A stretch of 64,000 bases of DNA from Hyphomicrobium_A sp963722495 (GTDB taxonomy: Bacteria > Pseudomonadota > Alphaproteobacteria > Rhizobiales > Hyphomicrobiaceae), in assembly GCA_963722495.1 (NCBI GenBank), contig CAVRND010000028.1, positions 1 through 64,000 on the forward strand. The letters run 5' to 3'. Each line of letters begins with the position of its first letter. The stretch's first letter is position 1. Below, piece after piece: positions 9,781-17,416 of the stretch. Both the position numbers and the translations under genes were made by a program. The notes beneath the pieces were generated by a model. It made no database searches and was not told the origin of the DNA. It saw only the letters and a program-made list of their open reading frames with translations.

Positions 9781-10492
9781 ATGGCGACCGACTACGGCGA
9801 GAAGGAACGCGCCTTCATCGACGGGTTCAAGGAGAACACCGGCCGCGATCTCGGCGAGTGGATGCAGGCGATCGCGGCGGCAGGCCTGCCCCACCGCAAC
9901 GACATCATCGACTGGCTGCGCCACAGGGCTTCATGTTCTCCAAGGCGTCGTGGCTGGAGCGCATCCACCACAACGGCGGCAAGCCGATCTACGCCGGCGC
10001 GCCGAAGGAAGCCGCGCCGGCGCGCCCGCCGCGACGGCGCGACGGCTGCTGGCAACAAGTCTGCCGGCCACCTCGCCGCCACCGCTCCGCTCTGCGCCGC
10101 ACCGGCGCCTGCGTGCCGCCCCGCCGCTGCGGCGCCGCCGGCGAGCGATCTCGAGGCCCTGCTCGCCAAGGCCAAGGCCTATCGCCCGCTGGCGCAGCAC
10201 CTCCTCGCGCAGATCAAAATCGCTGCGCCCTGACGCCAGCTTCGCGGCGCGCGAAAGCGCCATCGCCATCGCCGACCCGAACGTGTTCGCCGCGCTCGGC
10301 ATCTGCGCCAAGGAGCTGCGCCTGCACCTGGCGCTTGGTGAGCATCCCTTTGACGAGGTCGTCAAAAAAGGACAGCCGGGCGGCGGCCTTGGCAAGGCGG
10401 AGGCGCTCTCCCACATGCTGGTGCTGACGGACGCGCGGCAGGTCGACCAGCGTTTGATGGACCTCGTCGCCCACGCCAAGCTGAGCGGCTGA
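9781..10492 (+). CDS. DUF4287-like protein with second domain
   Basis: Starts 8 bp after the preceding stop, with GAGGAG as ribosome binding site. The N-terminal block FKENTGRDLGEWMQAIAAAG followed by NDIIDWLRHQGFMFSKA resembles DUF4287, a short helical module of unknown function. The middle is Ala/Lys/Arg-rich. The C-terminal part, ARESAIAIADPNVFAALGI and LTDARQVDQRLMDLVAHAKL, resembles the DUF5655-type or related C-terminal domain found behind DUF4287. Frame changes lie near 9927, 10040 and 10235. Family assignment is moderate. Confidence 0.5.
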
Positions 10493-10557
10493 GAACGAAC
10501 CATCGAATAGCCGGAATTCTGCGGCTCCGTGCGCGGTGTGTTTGGGAGGCTTTGGCC

Positions 10558-11912
10558 ATGGCTGCCGACGTTAGTTGGCCTACCGTCGCGCTGGCGCTTG
10601 CGGCGTTTTTTGCATCATCGCATTTCCGCCAGCGCGCAGACCGCCCACCGCGACGGCATCGCCGATCTGATTCCAAGTCGGCGCGCGAAGCCAAAGCCGA
10701 GAAGGTCGCCGAGACGACGTTCCCGGCGCCAAGCCCGCCGTCGTCGGACCGCCCGCGCCCGGACGCCGCGCCGCAGGCCGCTGCGCCACTGCCAAGGATC
10801 CGCGCGAGGGCGATGAAGCCTACGAGCAGGCGCGCCAGCTGATGCTCGCCATCGACGCCATCCTGAAGGACACCGCCGAGCAGCGCAGCCAGGCCAGAAG
10901 CTGCCCGGGCGCGACGAGTTCATCCTCACGCCGATGTGGACCGAGACGCGCGAGGACCGCGAGAGCGAGATCCGCAATCTGCTCGATTCCGCCCTCGGCA
11001 TCGTCACCGACGTGCCCGTCGTCGAAATGCAGAAGAAGGTCGAGGGGCTGCGCCACAACATCCGCGAGATCGAAGACCAGATCGCGGCGCTGAAGGAAAA
11101 GCAGCTCACCGCGCCGAAGGACGCCATGCTGCCCGGCGTGCTGAACGACACGGTCGACAGCCTCGCAGGCAACATCACCGAGCCGAGCAGCGCATCGTCA
11201 AGAACCAGGACGAGATCGCCAAGACCAAGGCGGAGATCGCCGCCGCGCTGGCGAAGTCCGGCGTCGAGCTGACGCCCGATCAGGTCGACCTGCTGCTCGA
11301 CAGCGTGCTGTCCGGCGACCTCGTGCGCCTCGTCGCCGTCTTCAACGCCGCCAAGGTGATCGACGGGCAGCTCGGCAAGCTGATGACCGCCGCCGGCGAC
11401 AACATGAACGCGGCGCGCAAGTATTTCGCCATGCACGCGGCGCTGTTCGCCATGCTGGTGCACGCGCAGGATTCGGCCATCGAGAAGATCGACACCGGCT
11501 ACATGCCGAAGCTCGACGCCATCCTGAAGGACATCACCGGCGCCAAGGCCAAGACGGCGAGCTGCTGCAGGCCGAGAACCGCCCCGACCAGATGCGCGCG
11601 CTGGAAGCCAACCGCGAAGCGCAGAAGGTGGCGGCCGAAGCCGCCAAGGGCTATCGCCGCTATCTGCAGCAGCAGCGCGAGCAGATCGCCAAGGCGCGCT
11701 CGCGCGCCACCCACGACCTGCGCATCGCCGACAACACCTACGAGACGGTGGAAGCGAGCTTCCAGCTGCGGAACCTGATGCGCGACAGCTCCGCCTCGTT
11801 CGAGGCGATCCAGAAGCTCGAGGCGCCGACCTTCGACCAGATCTTCAAGAACGAGGAGCTGCGCCAGGAGTTCGAGAACCTGACGCGCAAGCTCGACGCG
11901 CCCTCGAGCTGA
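10558..11912 (+). CDS. Secreted coiled-coil protein
   Basis: MAADVSWPTVALALAAFF plus, after a frame change near 10620, ISASAQTAHRDG looks like a signal peptide with cleavage after SASA. The rest, about 420 residues, is rich in heptads: DEAYEQARQLMLAIDAILKD, VVEMQKKVEGLRHNIREIED, QRIVKNQDEIAKTKAEIAAA and YRRYLQQQREQIAKARSRA. The end is NLTRKLDAPSS. TGGGAGG precedes the ATG at 10558. Frame changes also near 10815, 10900, 11185 and 11565. No known domain; a periplasmic scaffold or adaptor is possible but unproven. Confidence 0.6.
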
Positions 11913-12649
11913 TCGGCGCTCCTGCGCGACCCCGGAGGGGCAGCTGTTGAAGAACATCCTTCAGGCCCTCCAAAACAATTCCGGCGGCTCTTCTGCGCAA
12001 TGACAATTCACTCGGACTATAGAACCGCGACGACCGGTGCACGGACGGCACGCGAATTATGCCGCTGCTGCGGCCCCTGGCCTGCAGCTGACGCAAGACG
12101 ACCGCGGGCAGCGCGAACGAAGGCGGCCCGCGCAAAACTAATCCCAGCCCGCAAGCTCGCGCGTAAGCTCTCCCCATCCCGCCCCGCTGAAGGGGGCGAT
12201 CGCCAGACGTTCCTGTATCGAGGGCGGCCTGCAGGCGGGTACACGCCGATGACGTGTGGGTCGCCGATTACTTGCGCGGCTTCGCCACGACCTGAGGCTC
12301 GCCACGCCCACCCGGTGAGAGTCCGGGAGGCGGAACCCCCTGAAACGCCATGGGTATGCCCAAAATCCTGCCGCGGGGCGGCAACTGCCGCTCAAAAAAC
12401 AAATAGCTTCGCGGCGTTTCCCGCTCCGCAGCCCCTTCATCTCAGACCCGGAGGCGGTGCCTCGCGGGATAAAACCCCATGAGCCGCTTTCGGCGAGATA
12501 ATGCCGTGCGCGAGACTTAGCCCGGGGTGTGCCTGCCTCGGGGACGGTCGCGCGCGCCATCTTTCTCCGGGACATCATCCGATCTATGCGGTCTTCGCCC
12601 AATGCTCTAAGTGTCGTGAGCTAGGGATGCGGCAGATGGAGTATCGATC
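11913..12649. other. Intergenic region without a supported gene
   Basis: No ORF here resembles a known protein. The segment 12300-12316 forms a hairpin CCCGG-TGAGAGT-CCGGG, and 12386-12415 can pair GCCGC with GCGGC around an A-rich loop. The pattern recalled cobalamin riboswitches or tmRNA at first sight but the conserved cores are absent. A short reading frame ending DDVWVADYLRGFATT at about 12294 may be a remnant. Confidence 0.4.
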
Positions 12650-14035
12650 TTGGATGTTCGTCAGTCGGGCGTTGACACTAGCGAGCATCAAACCGAGAAC
12701 GCCGTCACCAGGGCCCTCATCCTCGCCGGTCTGAGCGTCAAATGGATGGTCGGCGATATGCTGGCGGCGCTGACGGGCGCGTGGGCGCGCCGGCGGCTCG
12801 AGGATACCGAGACGGGGCCGTTCCCGGCTTCGCAGCAGTTCTCCGACCTGCCGGTCTACACCTCGATCATCAAGCACCGCGCCGTCGCCGACCGCTTCAA
12901 CTTCACCGACCCGTTCTATCGCTGCCATGACCGCAGCCGCGGCTCGCTGACGACCATCGACGGGCGCGAGTACGTCAACTTCGCCTCCTACGACTATCTC
13001 GGGCTCAACGGCCATCCGGACGTCGTCGCCGCGGCCAAGGCGGCGATCGACGAGCACGGGACGTCGGTGTCGGCGAGCCGCATCGTCGCCGGCGAGCGGC
13101 CGCTGCATCGCCAGCTCGAAGCCGCGCTGGCCGACCTCTACGAGACCGAGACCGCCGTCGCCTTCGTCAGCGGCCACGCCACCAACGTCTCCGCCATCAG
13201 CACGCTGCTCGATTCCGACGACCTCATTCTCTACGACGAGCTGGCGCACAACAGCCTGCTCACCGGCATCAAGCTGTCGAACGCCAAGGCGTTCGCCTTC
13301 CGCCACAACGACCTCGAGCATCTGGAGCGCCTGCTGCGCACGCACCGGCGCGCCAGCCGCAACGCCCTCGTCGTCGTCGAGGGGCTGTACTCGATGGACG
13401 GCGACGTCGCCGACCTGCCGAAGCTGGTCGAGCTGAAGGAGCGCTACGGCGCCTGGCTGATGGTCGATGAGGCGCACGCGTTGGGCGTCCTCGGCGCCCA
13501 GGGCAAGGGCCTCGCCGAGCACTACGGCATCGATCCCAAGCGCGTCGACATCTGGATGGGCACGCTCAGCAAGGCGCTGGCCGGCTGCGGCGGCTACATC
13601 TGCGGCAGCCACGCCCTCGTCGAGGCGCTGAAGTTCCGCGCCAGCGGCCAGGTGTATTCGGTCGGCATGTCGCCGCCGGTGGCCGCTGCCGCGCTCGCCG
13701 CGCTGCAGCTCATGAAGGCCGAGCCCGAGCGCGTGACGCGCGTGCGCGCCAACGGCGACGCCTTCCTGCACGCCGCCAAGGCGCGCGGCCTCGACACCGT
13801 GACGAGCCAGGGCTTTGCCATCGTGCCGATCATGGTGGGCGACATCATCAAGGCCGGCCGCATGACCGACCGCATGCTGGCGCGCGGCATCAACGTGCTG
13901 CCGATCATTTATCCGGCCGTGCCGTTGAAGGCGGCGCGGCTGCGCTTTTTCATCACCAGCTCACATACGCCCGAGCAGATCGAAAGCACCGTCGAGATCG
14001 CCGCGGAGGAGCTGCGCCGGCTGACGGCCGCCTAA
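12650..14035 (+). CDS. Alpha-oxoamine synthase, serine palmitoyltransferase-like
   Basis: An intact 461-residue PLP enzyme of the family of SPT, ALA synthase, KBL and BioF, which condense an amino acid with an acyl thioester. Seen are NFASYDYLGLNGHP, GTSVSASRIVAGE, the Asp block WLMVDEAHALGVLG, and the PLP lysine in GTLSKALAGCGGY (about Lys308). The end is EELRRLTAA. TTG at 12650 is chosen because GGAG precedes it by 7 bases and the frame is long; ATG at 12746 is an alternative. The N-terminal DLPVYTSIIKHRAVADRF extension is typical of SPT-like rather than ALAS members. A true ALAS (hemA) lies elsewhere in the window, so this is not hemA. The acyl donor is unknown. Confidence 0.8.
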   Translation: MDVRQSGVDTSEHQTENAVTRALILAGLSVKWMVGDMLAALTGAWARRRLEDTETGPFPASQQFSDLPVYTSIIKHRAVADRFNFTDPFYRCHDRSRGSLTTIDGREYVNFASYDYLGLNGHPDVVAAAKAAIDEHGTSVSASRIVAGERPLHRQLEAALADLYETETAVAFVSGHATNVSAISTLLDSDDLILYDELAHNSLLTGIKLSNAKAFAFRHNDLEHLERLLRTHRRASRNALVVVEGLYSMDGDVADLPKLVELKERYGAWLMVDEAHALGVLGAQGKGLAEHYGIDPKRVDIWMGTLSKALAGCGGYICGSHALVEALKFRASGQVYSVGMSPPVAAAALAALQLMKAEPERVTRVRANGDAFLHAAKARGLDTVTSQGFAIVPIMVGDIIKAGRMTDRMLARGINVLPIIYPAVPLKAARLRFFITSSHTPEQIESTVEIAAEELRRLTAA

Positions 14036-14062
14036 CCCGGAGCGCCGTAGCGCTTCGACCGA

Positions 14063-14583
14063 CTATTGCAGCGCGCAGCGCCGCCACCCAGCCGTTGCGG
14101 TCGTTGACGACGAAGCGCTCGACCTTGCCCGACTTGAGCGTCACGGCGAGGCCGTTGGGAACAATCCCCCACGTGCGCACCGCTGCTACGCTGGCAATTT
14201 CAGAACGCGGAATGTGCAGATCGCCACGCTGCACGTTGACGGCGTGCGGCACGAAGACGAGCTCGGTCTTGGTCAGCGCCAGGCGTCCGCCGCGACCCTC
14301 GAAGTTGAGGAAGTGATTGGCGAAGCCCGTATGCACAGATGTTGTCGCCGGGGGCGAGCGGCACGTCGACGGCCGACGGCACGATGCGCGAGGAGGCGAA
14401 CAGTCCCATCAGCAGCGCGAAGATGCTGCCGCTGGCGACAATCTGCGTGACGATCGCCGCCGCCTGTCCGGGCGTCGCGGGCGGCAGCCAGCCGTTCAAG
14501 TACGAATTGATGAGACCGAAGGCGAGGCCGAAAAAGGTGCCGGCGATAAGCGCGTTGCGCCAGGCGTGCGCGCGGTCAGTCAT
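14063..14583 (-). CDS. Membrane protein with GRAM/PH-like domain
   Basis: MTDRAHAWRNALIAGTFFGLAFGLINSYL and IVTQIVASGSIFALLMGLFASS give two transmembrane helices. After a frame change near 14335 the protein continues GFANHFLNFEGRGGRLALTKTELVFVPH, PRSEIASVAAVRTWGIVPNG and SGKVERFVVNDRNGWVAAL, which has the pattern of a small PH-like (GRAM-type) domain. The exact 3' end is uncertain because of a likely indel near the stop; 14063 is the best candidate. Convergent with the SPT-like gene. Confidence 0.6.
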
Positions 14584-14720
14584 GGTGCATCTCCACGAGG
14601 GTTGTTGGCGTAGTCTCCGGGGTAAACGCTGTGCACGTCGAGCGCTGTTTCATCGGGAATAGCGCAACATGAAACAACGCCGCGGCGGACAACGTGCCCG
14701 CCGCGGCCCTCCGCTACGAC

Positions 14721-15251
14721 TTAGCCGTTGCCCTGGTAGACGGTGATGGCCTGCGCCAGCTTCTGGTAGTCCTCGCAGTTGCCGCACGCCTTGGCGATCT
14801 CGCCGAGCTGCTCGACGGCGCCCTTCATGTCGCCCTTGGTGAGGAACGCTTCGCCCATGTACTGGCGCGTGCGCGTGTCGGCCGGATTGATGGCCAGCGC
14901 GCGGCGGTAATAGGCCATGCCGCCATCGACATCGCCGAGCTTGCGCGTCGCATAGCCGGTGACGCGCAGGATGCGCGGGTCGTTCTTGTTCTCGGCCGTC
15001 GCCGCCATCTCGAGCGCGCCGGCGTAGTCGCCGTTCTTCGCCTTCCAGTAAGCGGCCTCGTAGGCCTTGTCGTCGGCGGTCGGGTGGTTCTGCGCGGCGC
15101 ATGCCGCCTTGCCGGCGTTCTCGGCAGCGGAGCAGTCGAGCTTCGGCGCGGGCGGATCCATGGCGGCGTAGGTGGCGGCCGGCCCGGTGACCAGCGCCGC
15201 GGTGGCGAGCGACAGGAAGCGGATGGTGGAGATCAGTTTCGTCTTCGACAT
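14721..15251 (-). CDS. Secreted TPR protein
   Basis: An intact protein of 176 residues. A signal peptide (MSKTKLISTIRFLSLATAALVTGPAATYAA) precedes a Cys-containing segment KLDCSAAENAGKAACAAQ and about three tetratricopeptide repeats: AYWKAKNGDYAGALEMAA, RVTGYATRKLGDVDGGMAYY and QYMGEAFLTKGDMKGAVEQL. It ends ITVYQGNG. The repeats imply protein binding in the periplasm; the partner is unknown. A 16-bp palindrome lies 170 bp upstream and recurs upstream of another minus-strand TPR gene (40200-41191). Confidence 0.75.
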   Translation of the reverse strand: MSKTKLISTIRFLSLATAALVTGPAATYAAMDPPAPKLDCSAAENAGKAACAAQNHPTADDKAYEAAYWKAKNGDYAGALEMAATAENKNDPRILRVTGYATRKLGDVDGGMAYYRRALAINPADTRTRQYMGEAFLTKGDMKGAVEQLGEIAKACGNCEDYQKLAQAITVYQGNG

Positions 15252-15419
15252 TCTCAGACACTCCGATGTGTTGCGTTTTGTTTTGATCGTTCGTCGTACC
15301 CGCTGCGCACACCGGAGCTGCGTCCCCCCAGCGGCGGCGTGAGGTGAACGTCACCGGAGGGAAGCGCCGCGGCGGCGCAGCGGGTGGGCCGCCCTTGTGC
15401 GTGATCGGTCGCCCGGCGA

Positions 15420-15572
15420 CTGTTCCGCGCGGAACACCGTGGTGCGGCGCGTTGGCAGGCGTGCCGCCGAACATGCGGCGATCGATGCGCTCGAACCGAT
15501 GCTGCTCGTAGAAGCGATGGGCGCGCGCGTGTTGGCGATGGCGGCGATCAGCACCGCCAAATGGGGCGCTCC
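15420..15572 (-). pseudogene. Possible GNAT acetyltransferase remnant
   Basis: In two minus-strand frames a stretch reads AVLIAAIANTRA then HRFYEQHRFERI, which resembles the C-terminal helix-turn of GNAT acetyltransferases (N-x-RA-x-RFYE-x-x-GF). There is no complete domain upstream: a stop lies just before it in the same frame. It may be a decayed fragment. The rest of the region between 15252 and 15738 holds no supported gene. Confidence 0.3.
15421..15436. repeat. 16-bp palindrome TGTTCCGCGCGGAACA
   Basis: A perfect 16-bp palindrome. The same motif with one central change occurs at 41291-41306. Its architecture TGTTYC-N4-GRAACA is that of chromosomal parS (TGTTTCACGTGAAACA), though the central four bases differ. 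It lies 170 bp upstream of a minus-strand TPR gene and overlaps the possible GNAT remnant. Confidence 0.4.
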
Positions 15573-15738
15573 GAGAAGTTATTCATCTGCTGTTTAAAAA
15601 GTGGGCACCTGTGTGCACAACGCGCGCCCGGCAACAATCGCCGCCGGCAAAGCCATGTTAGCCCGTAGGCACATTGCGTAGCCCAGTTGCGTAGCCCGCG
15701 TAGGAGGGAAGGGAATAATCGACGAGGGAGTACGTGGC

Positions 15739-16428
15739 TTGAAACAGTTTTATCTTGCGGCATCAGTGTTGATCGGGGCCGCCGCCGGGATCGCGGCACC
15801 CGCACACGCCCAGGTGCAGAACCCATGGAACGGGCTCTACGTGGGTCTCCACGGAGGCTACGCGTGGCAGGACGTCAACGGCATATTCGATAGCAACGGC
15901 GACGCGACCAACCTATCGGGGATCGACCTCAACGGCGCCATCGTTGGTGGCCAGCTCGGCTACAATTGGCAGAGTGGCCAGTTCCTGCTCGGCATCGAGG
16001 GCGACGCATCGACGCTCGCCGGCGGCGGCGATCACGTCGTCAACGATCCCGGACTTGGGGCCGAAACGCTTGGCGCCGACATGTCGTACCTCGCCAGCAT
16101 TCGCGGCCGGCTCGGCTGGGCGATCAACAATTGGCTGCTGTACGGCAGCGTCGGATGGGGCTTCTCGCGGTTCGAATTCACCGAGAGTGATCCGGGCGAC
16201 GACTTCATCGGCAAAGTTACGCTGGACAATTCCGGTCTCGTCTACGGCGGCGGCGTCGAATGGATGCTGGCCTATGGCGTTTCGGTGCGCGCCGAGTATT
16301 TGCGCTACGATCTCGGCACGAGCACACTCGTCCCCAACAACTTCCCCGACCAGGACAGCGGCGACCACATCGCCTTCGACAACATCGACGTGGCGCGGGC
16401 GGCTTTGAACATCAAGCTCAGCAACTAA
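15739..16428 (+). CDS. Outer membrane beta-barrel protein (Omp25/31-like)
   Basis: An intact protein of 229 residues with signal peptide MKQFYLAASVLIGAAAGIAAPAHA, then PWNGLYVGLHGGYAW, alternating beta strands with VGGQLGYNWQSGQFLLGIEGD and SIRGRLGWAINNWLLYGSVGW, and a C-terminal AALNIKLSN. This is the pattern of small eight-stranded barrels common in Rhizobiales. The start is TTG at 15739, eight bases after GAGGGAG. The terminal residue is Asn, not the usual Phe. Role: outer membrane integrity or surface antigen, by family. Confidence 0.85.
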   Translation: MKQFYLAASVLIGAAAGIAAPAHAQVQNPWNGLYVGLHGGYAWQDVNGIFDSNGDATNLSGIDLNGAIVGGQLGYNWQSGQFLLGIEGDASTLAGGGDHVVNDPGLGAETLGADMSYLASIRGRLGWAINNWLLYGSVGWGFSRFEFTESDPGDDFIGKVTLDNSGLVYGGGVEWMLAYGVSVRAEYLRYDLGTSTLVPNNFPDQDSGDHIAFDNIDVARAALNIKLSN

Positions 16429-16598
16429 CGGCGCAGCGGCGCGGCCGAACGGCATTCAATCAATGCCTCGGCTGCGCCGCCGCCGCTTTGCCGGCGGCTC
16501 GCATCGCAGTTGCGGCGAATTCTCAACGCTTCGGCAAGCCTTCGGCAATCGGCGAGGCCTAACCGGGAGGGTTCCACCAACCCAAAGGAGTGGACCCC

Positions 16599-16925
16599 AT
16601 GAAACATCTGCTCGCGATGGCGACCGCCGTGGCATTCGCCGCGGCTGCCGTTCCGGCATTCGCCGAGACGGCGAACGAACGCACGCTCAAGGCGCCCGAG
16701 AAATCGATGGGCGATTCCGGCAAGCTGCCGGCGACGGACACCATGAGCGGCGCCGTGCCGGATATGACCGGCCCGAGCACGGCGGCAACCCCGGCAACGG
16801 ACGAAAGCTCAGGCGCCTCCGGGCCGAAGGGCCCTCCCAAGCGGATGGGAGACGAAGGCAAGTTGCCGGCGACCAAGAACATGAGTGGCGCCGTGCCGGA
16901 GATGACGCCCCCCGCGGACAAGTAA
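16599..16925 (+). CDS. Small secreted protein with internal repeats
   Basis: The product is 108 residues with signal peptide MKHLLAMATAVAFAAAAVPAFA. The mature part contains two copies of a 22-residue unit (about residues 39-60 and 81-102) sharing MGD-x-GKLPAT-x-x-MSGAVP-x-MT. ATG at 16599 is chosen because AAAGGAG lies 9 bases upstream; a GTG at 16590 overlaps that site. The mature protein is hydrophilic and likely disordered in part. Function unknown. Confidence 0.6.
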   Translation: MKHLLAMATAVAFAAAAVPAFAETANERTLKAPEKSMGDSGKLPATDTMSGAVPDMTGPSTAATPATDESSGASGPKGPPKRMGDEGKLPATKNMSGAVPEMTPPADK

Positions 16926-16952
16926 GTCCGCAGGACGTTCGCGCCTGATCGC

Positions 16953-16983
16953 CGGAAAATGCGCGGCGTTTATTCGCCGCGCA
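16953..16983 (-). terminator. Terminator for the 17014-17256 gene
   Basis: A perfect 9-bp stem TGCGCGGCG / CGCCGCGCA with a 6-base loop. On the minus strand it is followed by TTTTCC. It lies about 30 bp after the stop of the minus-strand gene and between two convergent genes, so it is likely a rho-independent terminator for the minus-strand one. Confidence 0.6.
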
Positions 16984-17013
16984 ACGCCGTGCCGTATGCT
17001 CGGGCCGATGTCC

Positions 17014-17256
17014 TCAGGAGCGAAAGTCGGACATCTCGACGATATTGCTTTCCGGGCCGTTGATCTCGGAGAAGTGCGTCACCTTGTTGCTGTCGCAGAC
17101 GTACACCCATTTGTGGTCGAACAGCTCGCCGTCGCGGATATGGCCGAACACCGCGCCCTTGGCACCGCGCCAGAATAGGACCGCCGGGCTGCGCTCCGAA
17201 TTGACCTTCTCCCAGTTCGGCTCGATGTATTCGGCGATCTGCTTCCAATGGATCAC
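17014..17256 (-). CDS. Conserved hypothetical protein, 80 aa
   Basis: The GTG at 17256 is preceded by GGGAGAGAGAC and starts VIHWKQIAEYIEPNWEKVNS. The protein continues SPAVLFWRGAKGAVFGHIRDGEL and ends SNIVEMSDFRS. It is small, soluble and slightly acidic, with many aromatic residues. I recognise no domain. It is divergent from prfC. Confidence 0.5.
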   Translation of the reverse strand: MIHWKQIAEYIEPNWEKVNSERSPAVLFWRGAKGAVFGHIRDGELFDHKWVYVCDSNKVTHFSEINGPESNIVEMSDFRS

Positions 17257-17416
17257 GTCGTCTCTCTCCCTGCAGAACGGATCGGTTGCAGGCGTTATGG
17301 CCGCATCCGCCCGAAAAGCGAAGCAAATCCGGGAGCACAAGCATCGACGGGCCGCATGAACGGTGCTAAGGGCACCGCTCCCGACCCCCTTTCTGCAAGG
17401 CATCGAAACCAAGAAA

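Noticed and set aside
12290..12330. Possible cobalamin riboswitch (CCGGTGAGAGTCCGGG)
   Set aside because: The hairpin resembles part of the cobalamin core, but the flanking GGGAA and GCCCCCGCAACTG elements are missing and the downstream gene is not B12-related.
12400..12409. AACAAATAGCTT shared with position 21548
   Set aside because: Only 12 bases are shared and the flanks differ; likely chance.
12386..12480. Possible tmRNA coding piece (A-rich loop before a short reading frame)
   Set aside because: The reading frame does not encode an ANDN-type tag ending in AA, and no acceptor piece with a tRNA-like end was found.
15421..15436. LexA box
   Set aside because: Alphaproteobacterial LexA sites are direct repeats (GTTC-N7-GTTC); this is an inverted repeat with other spacing.
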